A DNA stretch of 64,000 nucleotides from a virus. The notes under the pieces were generated by a model, which saw only the letters and a program-made list of their open reading frames with translations, searched no databases and was not told the origin of the DNA. The stretch spans positions 1-64,000 of IMG/VR virus record IMGVR_UViG_3300042869_001157, one strand, 5' to 3'. The position numbers were made by a program, and so were the translations under genes. This document shows, piece after piece, positions 55,636 to 63,772 of this stretch (position 1 is its first letter; each line of letters starts with the position of its first letter).

Positions 55636-56343
55636 ATGGCAGCACAAAAAGGTATTGGAGTTGTTTTTCATTGCTCAGACTGTGACCCCTATGAAGTGAG
55701 GTCTTACGGTTGGGGTGGTGAATGGCCAGGTTCGGACTGCGGTTATCACGCACTTACCGAAAACGCCAGAAAGTACATCCACGCTCATCCTGAAGAGAAC
55801 CACACGTTTGAAGACATGATTGCCATGGAGGTGGGAGACGAAGTACTACCAGTACTCATTGATTTAGGAAATAAAATAGAATCAGGCTATGAAATAGTAA
55901 AAGATGGCGTAATCGATGCCTACCATTGGGTGGATGAAAACGGTTGCAACATAGCAGTGACTGCAGCAATCTCGGCTGGGGTTATTGCCTATTTTACGCC
56001 AGCACAACCCGCAGGTGCAGCAACATCAACCACTCTATCAATTATGGCACAGCCGCTTCTTTATGTTGCAGATATGGCAACCAAGGCAGTGGCAGTAGCG
56101 GCAATGAGCGAAATCATAACGGAAGGATTTTTACTAATACCATTCGTTAGTGAGAGTATTGACCACACGCTATTAAAAAACATAATCTCAAACTGTTTAG
56201 CCAAAAGTTTAGATTCAGCAGCATTATGGGCAACGCCAGCGGGTGTTGGTATTGCAATCGGAGCAGCAGTTGCACCTGTTATCGCAGATTTGATATGCAA
56301 AAAAACTTGTCCTGAAGGATTTACTAAAGCGTTTAATGCGTAA
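55636..56343 (+). CDS. Membrane protein of unknown function
   Basis: A 235-residue protein with GAAGGA before the ATG. The first 75 residues are soluble with cysteines (HCSDCDPYEV, GSDCGYHA). Two to four hydrophobic stretches follow: AVTAAISAGVIAYFT, SEIITEGFLLIPFVS and ATPAGVGIAIGAAVAPVIAD. The end is KKTCPEGFTKAFNA. The Gly/Ala-rich hydrophobic segments recall pore-forming or channel-type proteins, but no family is recognised. A ferredoxin gene follows 21 nt downstream. Confidence 0.75.
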   Translation: MAAQKGIGVVFHCSDCDPYEVRSYGWGGEWPGSDCGYHALTENARKYIHAHPEENHTFEDMIAMEVGDEVLPVLIDLGNKIESGYEIVKDGVIDAYHWVDENGCNIAVTAAISAGVIAYFTPAQPAGAATSTTLSIMAQPLLYVADMATKAVAVAAMSEIITEGFLLIPFVSESIDHTLLKNIISNCLAKSLDSAALWATPAGVGIAIGAAVAPVIADLICKKTCPEGFTKAFNA

Positions 56344-56364
56344 TGCAGAATACGGAGCCTGTAA

Positions 56365-56610
56365 ATGAAAGTTTGGATTGACCAAGATTTATGTACCGGG
56401 GACGGTTTATGCGCGGAGATAGCCCCAGATGTATTCGTAATGATGTCGGATGGTCTTGCCTATGTGCAAGAGAGCGGAAAGATTTATGCGGCAGCAGCGG
56501 GCAATTTAGAGGGTTCCGCTGGCCTGGCTTCTTTCTCAGACGACAGAATAGATGATGTTGTTGAGGCTGCCGAGGATTGTCCTGGGGAATGCATTTTTAT
56601 AGAACCCTAA
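56365..56610 (+). CDS. Ferredoxin, single 3Fe-4S or 4Fe-4S cluster
   Basis: An 81-residue ferredoxin. The cluster ligands are Cys10 and Cys16 in CTGDGLC, and Cys72 and Cys76 in CPGEC. The C-x2-D-x2-C spacing with Asp13 in the middle is typical of the actinobacterial-type 3Fe-4S ferredoxins that serve P450 and other oxygenases. The centre has a longer loop (residues about 35-60) than usual. GGAG lies 9 nt before the ATG. The nearest oxygenase is the 2-oxoglutarate enzyme at 62776, which should not need it, so its partner is unknown. Confidence 0.9.
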   Translation: MKVWIDQDLCTGDGLCAEIAPDVFVMMSDGLAYVQESGKIYAAAAGNLEGSAGLASFSDDRIDDVVEAAEDCPGECIFIEP

Positions 56611-56637
56611 GTTTCGGTTGAATTATCTTTTAATAGG

Positions 56638-56666
56638 TTGACAACTGGGCAATCAGCGGGTAGGTT
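56638..56666 (+). promoter_or_regulatory. Sigma70/SigA-type promoter for a leaderless gene
   Basis: TTGACA (56638-56643), exactly 17 nt, then TAGGTT (56661-56666), which fits the TANNNT form of the -10 box. The ATG of the next gene is at 56674, so transcription would begin on or one base before it. No Shine-Dalgarno is present. Confidence 0.75.
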
Positions 56667-56673
56667 AATCACC

Positions 56674-57057
56674 ATGACCGACACCACAGTAAGCAAATCA
56701 AAAAAGAAGTACCCCACGCTTTGCGTTCGTATTAATACTACATTACGCTCCCACCTCGACAATGCGGCATTGGTGCATGACATCACAAGAGGTGAGGTTG
56801 TCCGTCGGATACTTTCCGAACACTTTAGTAATCCAACATTCGTGACCCGTGATCGCGACTCGCGCGGGTCACGTATTCCAGCAGGCTATCCAAACGCAGG
56901 ACAATTTACAGAAACGCCCGACACTAAGCAAGGTCCTTCAGGTCCCTTTACGGACTTGTCCCTATTTGCAAAGGGCGCCAACGGACCAGCAGGTCCCTTT
57001 ACAGATTTGTTCTCAACTGAGAAAGGCTTTACTCAACAAGGAACAACGGGTCCATGA
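56674..57057 (+). CDS. Ribbon-helix-helix-like protein with FTD repeats
   Basis: A 127-residue protein. Residues about 12-55 (TLCVRINTTLRSHLDNAALV, then TRGEVVRRILSEHF) fit a ribbon-helix-helix DNA-binding domain: a beta strand followed by two helices. The tail has IPAGYPNAGQFTE and two copies of GPxGPFTDL, a motif seen in other proteins of the window. A TTG at 56638 is in frame, but those codons are the promoter, so I chose ATG 56674. It is likely a small transcription regulator. Its stop overlaps the next start. Confidence 0.75.
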   Translation: MTDTTVSKSKKKYPTLCVRINTTLRSHLDNAALVHDITRGEVVRRILSEHFSNPTFVTRDRDSRGSRIPAGYPNAGQFTETPDTKQGPSGPFTDLSLFAKGANGPAGPFTDLFSTEKGFTQQGTTGP

Positions 57058-57368
57058 AACGCCTCATATGCCAATCAAAAAGAAAAGACGGGAACCAATG
57101 CAAAGGAAATGCAATGGGAGCCACTTACTTCTGCTACGTGCATCAAGACTCCAGAGACCCAATAACGTACAGAGACCCAATGATAGAAGCATTTCGCGAA
57201 ATGAATAACTCAATAACATCCCTTATTGACTGGCACTACCGCACAGGCGGAGACATCTCTAGATATTTCGGAAACTACACCCCACCCCCAGGGAAAAACC
57301 CCTACCGCAAACGACCAAATTCAAACAAACGCTACACACCCCCAATGAGAAAGAAATATCATGACTAA
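57054..57368 (+). CDS. Small zinc-binding protein
   Basis: A 104-residue protein. CQSKRKDGNQCKGNAM followed by FCYVHQ gives C-x9-C-x10-C-x2-H, the DUF5763-like short zinc motif found in many phage proteins. The second half is Pro/Lys/Asn/Tyr-rich (TPPPGKNPYRKRPN) and probably disordered. Start overlaps the upstream stop (ATGA). Function unknown. Confidence 0.8.
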   Translation: MKRLICQSKRKDGNQCKGNAMGATYFCYVHQDSRDPITYRDPMIEAFREMNNSITSLIDWHYRTGGDISRYFGNYTPPPGKNPYRKRPNSNKRYTPPMRKKYHD

Positions 57369-57582
57369 CAGAGACACCCACGACATCCTTGCTTACGAAC
57401 AAGAACAACAAAATAGCGGAATCAACATTCAAATCAACACTCTAATTGATGCAATGATTGATGCAGAGAAATGTTTGTTTCATAATAGTGACGCAAACCT
57501 CATGACGAACTCACTTGAAAATTCTGAAATCATAATCAAAGACCCATTCATCTGGCGTGGATGCCACCCCATTACGTCATAA
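57361..57582 (+). CDS. Small hypothetical protein
   Basis: A 73-residue acidic protein overlapping the zinc-binding gene by 8 nt. It contains NIQINTLIDAMIDAEKCLFH and no recognised motif. It is the last rightward gene before the leftward accessory block. Function unknown. Confidence 0.6.
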   Translation: MTNRDTHDILAYEQEQQNSGINIQINTLIDAMIDAEKCLFHNSDANLMTNSLENSEIIIKDPFIWRGCHPITS

Positions 57583-57614
57583 AATATTGGTTAATAAAAT
57601 TTTTCTATAGAGCA

Positions 57615-58097
57615 TTAGTCATTGGTCGTTTTATATTTATTTCTTCTGCGTATATTAATTTTATTTCTATTGTTTTTATGATACTCATTGCTTGCTTTAT
57701 TAGAACAATATTTGCACACCCTATGTCCACTGCTCCTATGATAAGTATTTTCAATGGAGTATTCGCGTGAACATGTTCCACAATGTGTTTTTACTTGATT
57801 TCGATGTCTTTTTTTCCCAATCATGTCATCGACATTTCCTTGATTATCAGAAACAAATAAATGACTTGGATTTACACATGATGGATTATCGCATGAATGG
57901 CAAACAAAAATATCACTGAATATTTCCCCATTAAGTAATGACCATGAGATACGAGATGCCGTGACTGTCTTCCCATTTAATTTAAAATTACCGTATCCAC
58001 GAGAATTTTTTCCAGCAATCCATTCCCAGCATTCACTTTCTGTTTTTTTATCTACTTTTGCCCAAAATCTTTTTAGTTGTTCATCTGTAAGTTTCAT
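57615..58097 (-). CDS. HNH endonuclease, copy B
   Basis: A 160-residue HNH_3-type homing-like nuclease. The N-terminus FWAKVDKKTESECWEWIAG is the usual opening; the catalytic part is ISWSLLNGE...VCHSCDNPSCVNPSHLF, with HxC and the N-x-x-H of the beta-beta-alpha metal fold. The C-terminus has a CxxC...CKYC zinc pair. Its ATG overlaps the stop of a paralogue, so both are translated together. Free-standing HNH genes of this type spread within phage genomes. Confidence 0.92.
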   Translation of the reverse strand: MKLTDEQLKRFWAKVDKKTESECWEWIAGKNSRGYGNFKLNGKTVTASRISWSLLNGEIFSDIFVCHSCDNPSCVNPSHLFVSDNQGNVDDMIGKKRHRNQVKTHCGTCSREYSIENTYHRSSGHRVCKYCSNKASNEYHKNNRNKINIRRRNKYKTTND

Positions 58098-58588
58098 TTG
58101 ATTTCTTTAGTGTCCGTGTGGAAACTTTCTGTTGTGTGAATTTTAATTTTTGTAAAAATTCTACGTTTTCTTTCAGCATCACGTTTGCAAGACCTACAAA
58201 CACGAGTAATCCCGCGGCCTTTTCGATCCCGAAGAAATGTATTTTCTTGATTAAACTCATGCCCATTTTTACAATGTGTTTTTGACTGTTCAAAATGACG
58301 CATTTCACGAACGGATTGCTTCATATTGTCACTGCTTGTTCCGGCGTAAAGGTGATTTGGGTTTATACAGGGAGGGTTGTTGCATGTGTGACAAATCATA
58401 AGTCCGTCTGGTATTTCACCCTTGTGGATTATGTAACTAATTCGGTGCGTTGATTTGGCAATTTTATTTAGAGCAAACTGCCCATATCCCTTACTGCTTG
58501 TTGCCGCCGTCCATTCCCAGCATCCGTTATCCGCTTCTTTATTTACTTTTGCCCAAAACTTTTTTGATTGTTCTTCTGTAAGTTCCAT
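58094..58588 (-). CDS. HNH endonuclease, copy A
   Basis: A 164-residue paralogue of the downstream gene: FWAKVNKEADNGCWEWTAA and MICHTCNNPPCINPNHLYAG line up with it, as does the closing CRSCKRDAERKRR. About half of the aligned residues are identical. GAGGG precedes the ATG. The pair looks like a tandem duplication followed by divergence. Confidence 0.92.
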   Translation of the reverse strand: MELTEEQSKKFWAKVNKEADNGCWEWTAATSSKGYGQFALNKIAKSTHRISYIIHKGEIPDGLMICHTCNNPPCINPNHLYAGTSSDNMKQSVREMRHFEQSKTHCKNGHEFNQENTFLRDRKGRGITRVCRSCKRDAERKRRIFTKIKIHTTESFHTDTKEIK

Positions 58589-58621
58589 GTTTCCCTCTAT
58601 GGTGTTTTGAGTTACTTCAAC

Positions 58622-59263
58622 TTATTCCGTATCAATTATGTCAATACCATACTCATACCTATCATCGTCTGAGGTGCGCCATTTATCAGCGTCCTCCACA
58701 TCCCACAGGCGAGTGTTAATGAGTCTTTCGATGAGTGTTCCGTCTTTGGTGGTGAACGACGGGTCAAACAGTCTTACCCTGTTGTTGGGTTGGATAGCGA
58801 AGTTGCCGTCGTTCCTGAGGATTACATGGCCGCATTTGTGTTGACCGGGGTTTTCGCTGAAACCTGCGTTGATTTGGTTGGCATCAGGGGAGTGCCAGTC
58901 AAGAGTGAATAGGTATTTGCCGTTAACAAATTCGCCTGACCGAGCAACATAGGTCATTCGCATATGGCGCATTGCTTCAAACTCTGTAACAGAGATTTGT
59001 GAACTAAAAGAGTTCCACAGAACTAAATCATGAATATCTACTTCGGGTACACCTGGTTCGGCACAAAACGCTGAAATGGGCATTCTCCACCAAACAGCAC
59101 CATCTTCCATCAAGAAATGAAATAACGGTGACCGACCCTGCATTGAGGCCACGCCAAAAATCATGCAAGGAAAATATTGGTCGTGTGAGTCAACCTGGTT
59201 ACGAAGATAGTTACCTCGTACATAACATTCGATTGCAGGTATGTTTGCGTTTAGTTCGGGCAT
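58622..59263 (-). CDS. Conserved-looking phage protein of unknown function
   Basis: A 213-residue protein started at MPELNANIPAIECYVR because AGGAG lies 8 nt before that ATG; a longer frame to 59335 would run into the methyltransferase gene. It has no transmembrane segment and contains MEDGAVWWRMPISAF, HMRMTYVARSGEFVNGKYLF and RTSDDDRYEYGID. It seems a compact globular protein. I recall similar uncharacterised proteins in aquatic phages but cannot name a family. Confidence 0.75.
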   Translation of the reverse strand: MPELNANIPAIECYVRGNYLRNQVDSHDQYFPCMIFGVASMQGRSPLFHFLMEDGAVWWRMPISAFCAEPGVPEVDIHDLVLWNSFSSQISVTEFEAMRHMRMTYVARSGEFVNGKYLFTLDWHSPDANQINAGFSENPGQHKCGHVILRNDGNFAIQPNNRVRLFDPSFTTKDGTLIERLINTRLWDVEDADKWRTSDDDRYEYGIDIIDTE

Positions 59264-59306
59264 TTTTATTACTCCTTTATTGACATTGCTATATCTTTTG
59301 AAATAA

Positions 59307-59813
59307 CTATTTGTGTGCACTCCAACGAACATCATTATTGACTGTATTCACTAGCACATTTTTGAAATTGTTGCGCTCTAAGGTCCATCGCATATCGCGA
59401 GCACCAATATTTGCATAGTATTCCCAATCACGAATTGGGTTTTCATCAATTGCGGAATGAGGGAATCTGCCTTCACCGGCAGCAGTGCCAATGAAGATTC
59501 CGCCTGGTTTCAAGTTTTTGTAAGTCATTTCTACGATTCTTCGCCACTCTTGAGCATGTTCGAAAACTTCGCAGCAAACAATTATGTCTACTGGTTCTGG
59601 GGCTAGCCAATATGCGGAATCCGCTATTAGGTCAACGCCAGGGCCTGTTTGTATATCAACGCCACAGTAGTTTTCGGCATCATTGAAAATTGTTCTAATA
59701 GTGCCGTTAATGTTTAGGCTACCAATTTCAATAACTCTATAGTTATCGTTCGGGTGAACTTCTTTCCATTTTTTGAATGAACTTTCTACCCAGTCAAATA
59801 CTTCAGCGTGCAT
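59307..59813 (-). CDS. Class I SAM-dependent methyltransferase
   Basis: A 168-residue protein. YRVIEIGSLNINGTIR is motif I (the SAM-binding turn, variant E-I-G-S), NYCGVDIQTGPGVD is motif II, and VDIIVCCEVFEHAQEW is the D...E-x-x-E-H motif typical of Methyltransf_11/25 proteins. The C-terminus is short. It overlaps the glycosyltransferase gene by 11 nt, so it may act on the same glycan or sugar. Substrate unknown. Confidence 0.82.
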   Translation of the reverse strand: MHAEVFDWVESSFKKWKEVHPNDNYRVIEIGSLNINGTIRTIFNDAENYCGVDIQTGPGVDLIADSAYWLAPEPVDIIVCCEVFEHAQEWRRIVEMTYKNLKPGGIFIGTAAGEGRFPHSAIDENPIRDWEYYANIGARDMRWTLERNNFKNVLVNTVNNDVRWSAHK

Positions 59814-61569
59814 TGTTCTCTCCCCATTTCATAATGAAACGTTTTTTGTCTTCTTCAACAATATTTTCAAAGTCTTCTGGTGGATTTGTCTTTATGGTCA
59901 TGCTATCTGCATGGACGCAGTGTGTTTTGTGTGAAATAACAGTTTTGTATGGCGTATTATGATTTACCCAATTAACTAAATCGTCGTCGCCGTACCACCA
60001 CTTGTACCCTTCATCGAACGACCATGCTTTGACGAGTTCTGAACGTAGAACCATAGCGAAACCAGCCATGCCACCAGTGCCGTCATATCGTGAACGACAA
60101 GTATCAAAAACTTGCTTATCTTCAGTCATTTCAATTTCTGTATAGTTGGGGCAAACTAGACCAATGTTTTTGTTTCTGTCTAAGGTTTCACAAAGTGAAC
60201 TAATACATGAGACATCTAGCCGCACATCGTCGTTCAAGAATGCTATATGGTTTTTTCTACCAACAGTATTCATACCTAAATTCCATAAATACTGGATTCC
60301 TTTGCCTTCTTCGGCAGTAAAAAATTGAATAGATTCATTGATTTCTAAGTCGTATGGCAATTCTAGAAGATTGTCAAATACGTGAGGTCCATCGGCAACT
60401 ACGCATATTTTGCCAACTTTTTTATCGATGCATAAATCTTGCAATAAAGCAATAAGTCCTTCAAAATTACTTTTTGTTGGTATAACAACATTGACGCAAG
60501 TTTTTGCGCTCTCATACCAGTATTGATTATCTAGAAGACGTTCATCTTCGGGATGAAAACTCAGCGCTTCTAAACCATGCTTGATTGCTTCATCGTATAG
60601 GCCTAGACGATAAGCGCTGATCGCTGCAAGGTCATGCGGCAAATATCCCCATGATTTTGCTTCATTAAGATATAACGACCCTCGTTCAGTAATCGCTAGG
60701 GTACGTTTGGCGGCCCAGTAACATCCTTCCCATTTGGAAGTATCAAAACAATGTTGTGCTAGGTCAAGCCATGGTTCCCGACCTTCTGGATATTCGGCAC
60801 ATGCTCGCAGAAGCCAAAATTCTGCTTTATGTGGATGCATTATTGCGAGGAATCGCATTGAATAAGCACGTTCTGCATTCCAGTTGGAATCCTTCATTAC
60901 TAGATGGCGTTCAAATAGTTTTGTTGCTTCTTCGTATCTGTTGTTAAAAAACAGTTCTCGTGCTGTGTAGTAGGTTTGCCGACCATTTTCTGGATCGTCT
61001 TCTATGTCTTGCAGTAATAGGGGGAGGTAGGAACTTCGTGATTTAGTTTGGTCTGGGAAATGATGTATTTGAAATTCGTTAGTGAAGTGGTGGCGTTCTT
61101 CCCCACTTGTTTGTACGTTGACTTCGTGACATGCGCCTTTCCATCTGAACATTTGGCGTCTAACTATTTTGTCTCCATGATAAACCAGGCCCGGGCTTCC
61201 GTCTTCTAGCCAATTCCAGGTATATGAGTAACGTACTCGTGTTGCCCAATCTGGTGCATTTTTTAATGCGGTAGTCCAGTCACCTAGTAATTGTTCATCT
61301 AAATCTAGGTTGATTATCCATGCATCAACATCTGGTAGTAAATCAAGTAAATGATTTCGTGCGTTAGCAAAATGCCATGGATTGAACGTTTGTTCAAATA
61401 CGCTAATGCCACATTCTTTGGCTATTGAAACAGTGTTATCCGTTGAGCCAGTATCGAGAAGGAATATGCCATCTGCACCCTTGGCACTTTCTACCCAAGT
61501 TTTAACATACTTTTCTTCATTCTTGGCAATAGATGCAACAAAAATTGGTTTACTCATATCGCTCATCAT
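59803..61569 (-). CDS. Two-domain glycosyltransferase with tetratricopeptide-like middle
   Basis: A 588-residue protein. Residues about 8-200 are a family 2-type GT-A domain (SIAKNEEKYVKTW, LLDTGSTDNT, INLDLDEQ with a D-x-D at 89-91). Residues about 210-350 are helical repeats of TPR type. Residues about 363-585 are a second GT2-like domain: NVVIPTKSNFEGLIALLQ, HIAFLNDDVRLD and GYKWWYGDDDLVNW. Possible starts are 61569 and 61557 (MSKPIF); no strong Shine-Dalgarno is seen. Phage enzymes of this type may modify virion proteins, DNA bases or host surface glycans. The downstream overlap with a methyltransferase suggests a joint pathway. Confidence 0.88.
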   Translation of the reverse strand: MMSDMSKPIFVASIAKNEEKYVKTWVESAKGADGIFLLDTGSTDNTVSIAKECGISVFEQTFNPWHFANARNHLLDLLPDVDAWIINLDLDEQLLGDWTTALKNAPDWATRVRYSYTWNWLEDGSPGLVYHGDKIVRRQMFRWKGACHEVNVQTSGEERHHFTNEFQIHHFPDQTKSRSSYLPLLLQDIEDDPENGRQTYYTARELFFNNRYEEATKLFERHLVMKDSNWNAERAYSMRFLAIMHPHKAEFWLLRACAEYPEGREPWLDLAQHCFDTSKWEGCYWAAKRTLAITERGSLYLNEAKSWGYLPHDLAAISAYRLGLYDEAIKHGLEALSFHPEDERLLDNQYWYESAKTCVNVVIPTKSNFEGLIALLQDLCIDKKVGKICVVADGPHVFDNLLELPYDLEINESIQFFTAEEGKGIQYLWNLGMNTVGRKNHIAFLNDDVRLDVSCISSLCETLDRNKNIGLVCPNYTEIEMTEDKQVFDTCRSRYDGTGGMAGFAMVLRSELVKAWSFDEGYKWWYGDDDLVNWVNHNTPYKTVISHKTHCVHADSMTIKTNPPEDFENIVEEDKKRFIMKWGENNAR

Positions 61570-61596
61570 AATATAAATATCTAAACAATTTTTCTT

Positions 61597-62085
61597 TTAT
61601 GGCAAATCTATTTTTAAATGTTCTTTATTGAGTAGGCGAGTTGTTTCTGGAGCATAATGTGCTGGTTCTGCCAATTCCCATGCTTTGTCGTAATCTAACC
61701 ATCCCCAGATATCAACATTAATAAATTCTGGTACTTCGGGTTGGGCAGCAAAAAGAACTAAACCTTTTCCTAATTGATGTTTCCGCACTGCGACAGTGTT
61801 TCCTTTGCGTACACGTCGTACTTCAATGTTTCTGCCGACATCGGGAACATTTCGATATTTATTATGTTCTTCTTTTGACCATACATGCCCACTCCAAAAA
61901 CGATTAGTTGCTTTGGCTACGGCGAGTTCACAAATAGCAGATGCGACTGTTGCCGTTCTATCGTCTTCCATTAATTCTTTTTTATAATGTGGAGCATCTT
62001 GTTTTCCCCAATTTGCAGCAAACCTTGCTATGCCAACATTGCACGCATGCACGTATTCCCAGGGTTCAAGAGTGATAATGGTCAT
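61597..62085 (-). CDS. Hypothetical protein, possible PD-(D/E)XK fold
   Basis: A 162-residue protein, started at MTIITLEPWEYVHACNVG; an upstream extension would cross the divergent gene. The order ICELAVAKATNRFWSG, then DVGRNIEVRRVRKG, then VRKHQLGKGLVLFAAQ and INVDIWGWLDYDKAWE resembles the E...D-x-E-x-(K/R) layout of small restriction-endonuclease-like phage proteins. The catalytic Lys would be Arg in EVR, so activity is doubtful. It is divergent from the next gene. Confidence in the gene is high; the fold is tentative. Confidence 0.75.
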   Translation of the reverse strand: MTIITLEPWEYVHACNVGIARFAANWGKQDAPHYKKELMEDDRTATVASAICELAVAKATNRFWSGHVWSKEEHNKYRNVPDVGRNIEVRRVRKGNTVAVRKHQLGKGLVLFAAQPEVPEFINVDIWGWLDYDKAWELAEPAHYAPETTRLLNKEHLKIDLP

Positions 62086-62128
62086 ATATAAATTCCGTTT
62101 CGTAACGTGATGGCAATATGAGTTCAAG

Positions 62129-62134
62129 TATAAT
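62129..62134 (+). promoter_or_regulatory. TATAAT -10 box directly before a start codon
   Basis: A perfect TATAAT ends 6 nt before the ATG at 62141. No Shine-Dalgarno is visible and the -35 region is not convincing. The spacing predicts transcription from the A of the ATG. Confidence 0.55.
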
Positions 62135-62140
62135 TGAAAG

Positions 62141-62779
62141 ATGTTAGAAAAGCACCTAAAATCATCTAGTGAACGCAAGTTTTCTGGCGTTTACACAGAT
62201 TCTGATATTGCGGTGTTAATGAACTATGGGCGCGTAAGTAGTAACAGATATAAAAATAGACAAATAATGCATGACCCAATGTTTTTGAATGCAATGCGCA
62301 TGCTCATTGACCACGAACGGCCTTCATATGTAATGGAATTCGGTACTTTTGATGGTGGCCTATCTGAGTACATGAGCGATACTGCTAAAAATATTAATCA
62401 TGACATGAAGATCATTTCGTACGACATCGATTTTTTGAGAAATGTTATTCAGGAACCAATTAGTGATGTTGAGTTAGTTCAACTTGATATTTTTGACATC
62501 AAAAATTATTTAACAGTTAATCACGAAATGATCGCAAATCTTGATGGACCAAAATTTGTTATTGACGATGTTGGAATTAACACAATTGAGTTATTGGAAG
62601 CGATTGACCCATATTTAAAAAAGGGAGATCATTTCATCTGTTGTCATACTTTGAATAAAGATACACATGACGGAATTTTAAACCACATAGGTGATAGTTA
62701 TTCTATAAATACCTATGCTTGCGATATGTTTGGTGAGAACTTCATAGAAAATCCAAACGGATTTCTAGTAAAAAACTAA
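62141..62779 (+). CDS. Methyltransferase-fold protein, cephalosporin hydroxylase-like
   Basis: A 212-residue protein. YVMEFGTFDGGLSEYMSD is a glycine-rich SAM-type motif, MKIISYDIDF carries the acidic motif II residue, and FVIDDVGINTIELLEAIDPYLKKGDHFICC follows the CmcI/RhmB-like methyltransferase layout. Members methylate small molecules or sugars. It is the only rightward gene in this block; its stop overlaps the oxygenase gene stop by 4 nt (convergent). Probably leaderless. Confidence 0.72.
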   Translation: MLEKHLKSSSERKFSGVYTDSDIAVLMNYGRVSSNRYKNRQIMHDPMFLNAMRMLIDHERPSYVMEFGTFDGGLSEYMSDTAKNINHDMKIISYDIDFLRNVIQEPISDVELVQLDIFDIKNYLTVNHEMIANLDGPKFVIDDVGINTIELLEAIDPYLKKGDHFICCHTLNKDTHDGILNHIGDSYSINTYACDMFGENFIENPNGFLVKN

Positions 62780-63600
62780 AAAGTTGTCTTAACAATATAA
62801 TGTTCTTTGTCGGCAATCTTATAAATATCGTGCTGATGAGGCATGGAACGTCTAACCATCACTCTTTTCAACCATCTATCATTGCCATCATAATTAGGAA
62901 CGAATGGTGTTCTCCCGTGAACAACTTTCCAATTTTCAATAATGGCAATATTACCAGTAGATAATACAAAAGCCTGCTTGCAACTTTCTATGGCAGAAGA
63001 AAGAACTTCCAAAGCGTGATTCGCGTCCTTGTTGAGTCCATTCATCAAAACGCGATCATAAGCCATCGACGTGCCATTATTAAAAAATACTGCAGTTTTA
63101 ATTAAAGAGTCTTTCTGATTCGAATTTTGAAAACTCTTATCTAATGTTGTTGTAAACATCGGTTGATGCAAAATATCAATAGTTTCTTGATCCATGCCAT
63201 ATAAAATATCATCAAGAATTGCATAAGTTGTTTCAGCACGCTCATCTCCACGAACACAAAGAAGAATTACATACTGTGGACGCCAAGGATGAAAAGCAGT
63301 CTCAGTATGCATCTCCAAAGTAGCCAAAGATGAAGAAGAAATTTGTTCACTTTCATTTTTCTTTATTGGAAAAAGATTCTGAACAATAGCGCCATCCTGT
63401 TCCTGAATAAAACCATAAGGTTTACCCCATGCCTCGCAAAATCTAATTAACGAAGAATCAATTAGACGAAGATTATCTGAATCCCAAAACTTCGTACCGT
63501 ACTCAAGCAACGTCGGCGTTTTAATATCATGCATTAACTCCGCAACAGAAGGAGAGTCCTTGTGGCATTTAAAGTCAATGATCTGTAAGCCTGCACCCAC
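62776..63600 (-). CDS. Fe(II)/2-oxoglutarate oxygenase, clavaminate synthase-like
   Basis: A 274-residue TauD/TfdA-superfamily enzyme. The metal ligands are His98 and Glu100 in EMHTETAFHPWRPQY and the distal His228 in VVHGRTPF; Arg246 or Arg250 in RWLKRVMVRR would bind 2-oxoglutarate. HTE instead of HxD and the AFHPWRP phrase are typical of the amino-acid hydroxylases near AsnO, VioC and clavaminate synthase. The start is a GTG right after the stop of the small DNA-binding gene, with AGGA 7 nt upstream. Likely substrate: an amino acid, free or in a peptide; this is inferred from the subfamily. Confidence 0.88.
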   Translation of the reverse strand: MGAGLQIIDFKCHKDSPSVAELMHDIKTPTLLEYGTKFWDSDNLRLIDSSLIRFCEAWGKPYGFIQEQDGAIVQNLFPIKKNESEQISSSSLATLEMHTETAFHPWRPQYVILLCVRGDERAETTYAILDDILYGMDQETIDILHQPMFTTTLDKSFQNSNQKDSLIKTAVFFNNGTSMAYDRVLMNGLNKDANHALEVLSSAIESCKQAFVLSTGNIAIIENWKVVHGRTPFVPNYDGNDRWLKRVMVRRSMPHQHDIYKIADKEHYIVKTTF

Positions 63601-63601
63601 T

Positions 63602-63772
63602 TCATTTTCCTACGTCTCTCAACACCAACAACTCCACATACTCCCTAATACTCAACCCATACCCCTCAGCCTGCGCCAACACCAACCTCTTAAAATCAGC
63701 AGACACCTTCAACGACAAAGACGCACGATCCCCAACCGGAACAACCGGAGGCCTACCCGTCAACCGCTTCAT
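63602..63772 (-). CDS. Small ribbon-helix-helix-like protein
   Basis: A 56-residue frame from ATG 63772 to TGA. It reads RASLSLKVSADFKRLVLAQA then GYGLSIREYVELLVL, the strand-helix-helix order of CopG/Arc-type DNA-binding proteins. It overlaps the upstream gene stop as ATGA, and the oxygenase GTG follows its stop by one base, so the three genes look like a coupled operon. Codon use is GC-richer at third positions than in most of the window. It could be an autoregulator. Confidence 0.7.
   Translation of the reverse strand: MKRLTGRPPVVPVGDRASLSLKVSADFKRLVLAQAEGYGLSIREYVELLVLRDVGK

Noticed and set aside
58081-58308. A 75-codon minus-strand frame inside the HNH region
   Set aside because: Overlaps the HNH copy A gene in another frame and has no recognisable feature.
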